Part shown: positions 5,359 to 5,565 of the stretch, one piece after another
How the letters are laid out: each line of letters begins with the position of its first letter
Numbering within the stretch: position 1 is the first letter of the stretch
Assembly (NCBI GenBank): GCA_023258825.1
Contig: JALQWE010000279.1
Coordinates: forward strand, 1-5,565
Source: Planctomycetaceae bacterium
GTDB taxonomy: Bacteria; Planctomycetota; Planctomycetia; Planctomycetales; Planctomycetaceae
DNA length: 5,565 nucleotides
Direction of reading: 5' to 3'
The notes under the pieces: generated by a model
Database searches by the model: none
Told to the model about the DNA's origin: nothing
What the model saw: the letters and a program-made list of their open reading frames with translations, nothing else
Program-made: the position numbers and the translations under genes

Positions 5359-5565
5359 TTACCTGGCTGATGGCGCACCATGCATCATCGACCGAAGTGC
5401 TTCATTCACTGCCTCATCTGTCGGATAGGCTTCGCGAACATCGGGCGATAGCAAAGCCAGATTCGTACCTTTGCGGTACTGATCCAGGTACTTCCCCCGA
5501 ACGCCTCGCCTGAGTTCCTCACGGTGATACTCTGGACGGATTTCGTCTTCGTTGTTGGTCGACTC
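5359..5565 (-). CDS. Small conserved protein, antitoxin-like, 5' partial
   Basis: The minus strand is open from the window edge to a TAA at 5359-5361 (68 residues); the start is outside the window. The chain is acidic and soluble: a disordered start NNEDEIRPEY, then GVRGKYLDQYRKGTN, LALLSPDVREAYPTDEAVNEALRSMM and a short tail. The order 'DE-x-RPEY... GVRGKY...Y..GTN...L.PDV...FP....VN.AL' is one I recall from a widespread family of roughly 80-90-residue uncharacterised bacterial proteins, often beside small toxin-like genes. An antitoxin role is inference. The missing partner would lie upstream, beyond 5565, or be absent; nothing downstream in the window could serve. Confidence 0.7.
   Translation of the reverse strand, partial: ESTNNEDEIRPEYHREELRRGVRGKYLDQYRKGTNLALLSPDVREAYPTDEAVNEALRSMMHGAPSAR

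Noticed and set aside
1..5565. CRISPR array, transposase or rRNA
   Set aside because: No regularly spaced direct repeats, transposase motifs, terminal inverted repeats of an IS, or rRNA-like sequence were seen.

Overview
The window looks like accessory chromosome of a planctomycete, probably a marine Rhodopirellula/Pirellula-type organism. This is inferred from gene content: an exported sialidase-esterase, formylglycine-generating-enzyme (FGE) homology, DUF1566/Lcl proteins and a secreted penicillin-binding-protein-like hydrolase. Single genes in alternating orientation and hairpin-rich spacers fit too. No taxonomic marker is present.

Layout. (1) 1-1004, plus: the 3' part of a gene encoding a GH33-type sialidase C-terminus fused in frame to an SGNH esterase domain that closely resembles the eukaryotic PAF-acetylhydrolase Ib catalytic subunits. 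(2) 1030-1218: a non-coding hairpin cluster, read as a REP-like element. (3) About 1350-1601, plus: an eroded FGE-sulfatase domain with an in-frame stop at its RGGS motif. (4) 1809-2909, minus: an intact gene for an exported (Tat-like signal) protein with two tandem DUF1566/Lcl_C domains. (5) 2910-3792: a long non-coding stretch with several inverted repeats, one tRNA-Ser-like fragment, a possible promoter, and a 12-bp hairpin covering the ribosome binding site of the next gene. (6) 3793-4935, plus: an exported serine hydrolase of the beta-lactamase/PBP-like superfamily. (7) 4936-5358: mostly non-coding, with a doubtful small minus-strand ORF, a second tRNA-Ser-like fragment sharing a 17-bp exact repeat with the first, and a hairpin. 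(8) 5359-5565, minus: the 3' end of a small soluble protein gene of antitoxin-like appearance.

No operon is visible. The genes share a theme rather than a pathway: three encode products that are, or probably are, exported and act on glycans, esters or peptides outside the cytoplasm. The strongest points for follow-up are the sialidase/PAF-AH-like fusion, the FGE pseudogene, the RBS-sequestering hairpin and the paired tRNA-Ser-like repeats. I do not see a convincing new multi-gene system.
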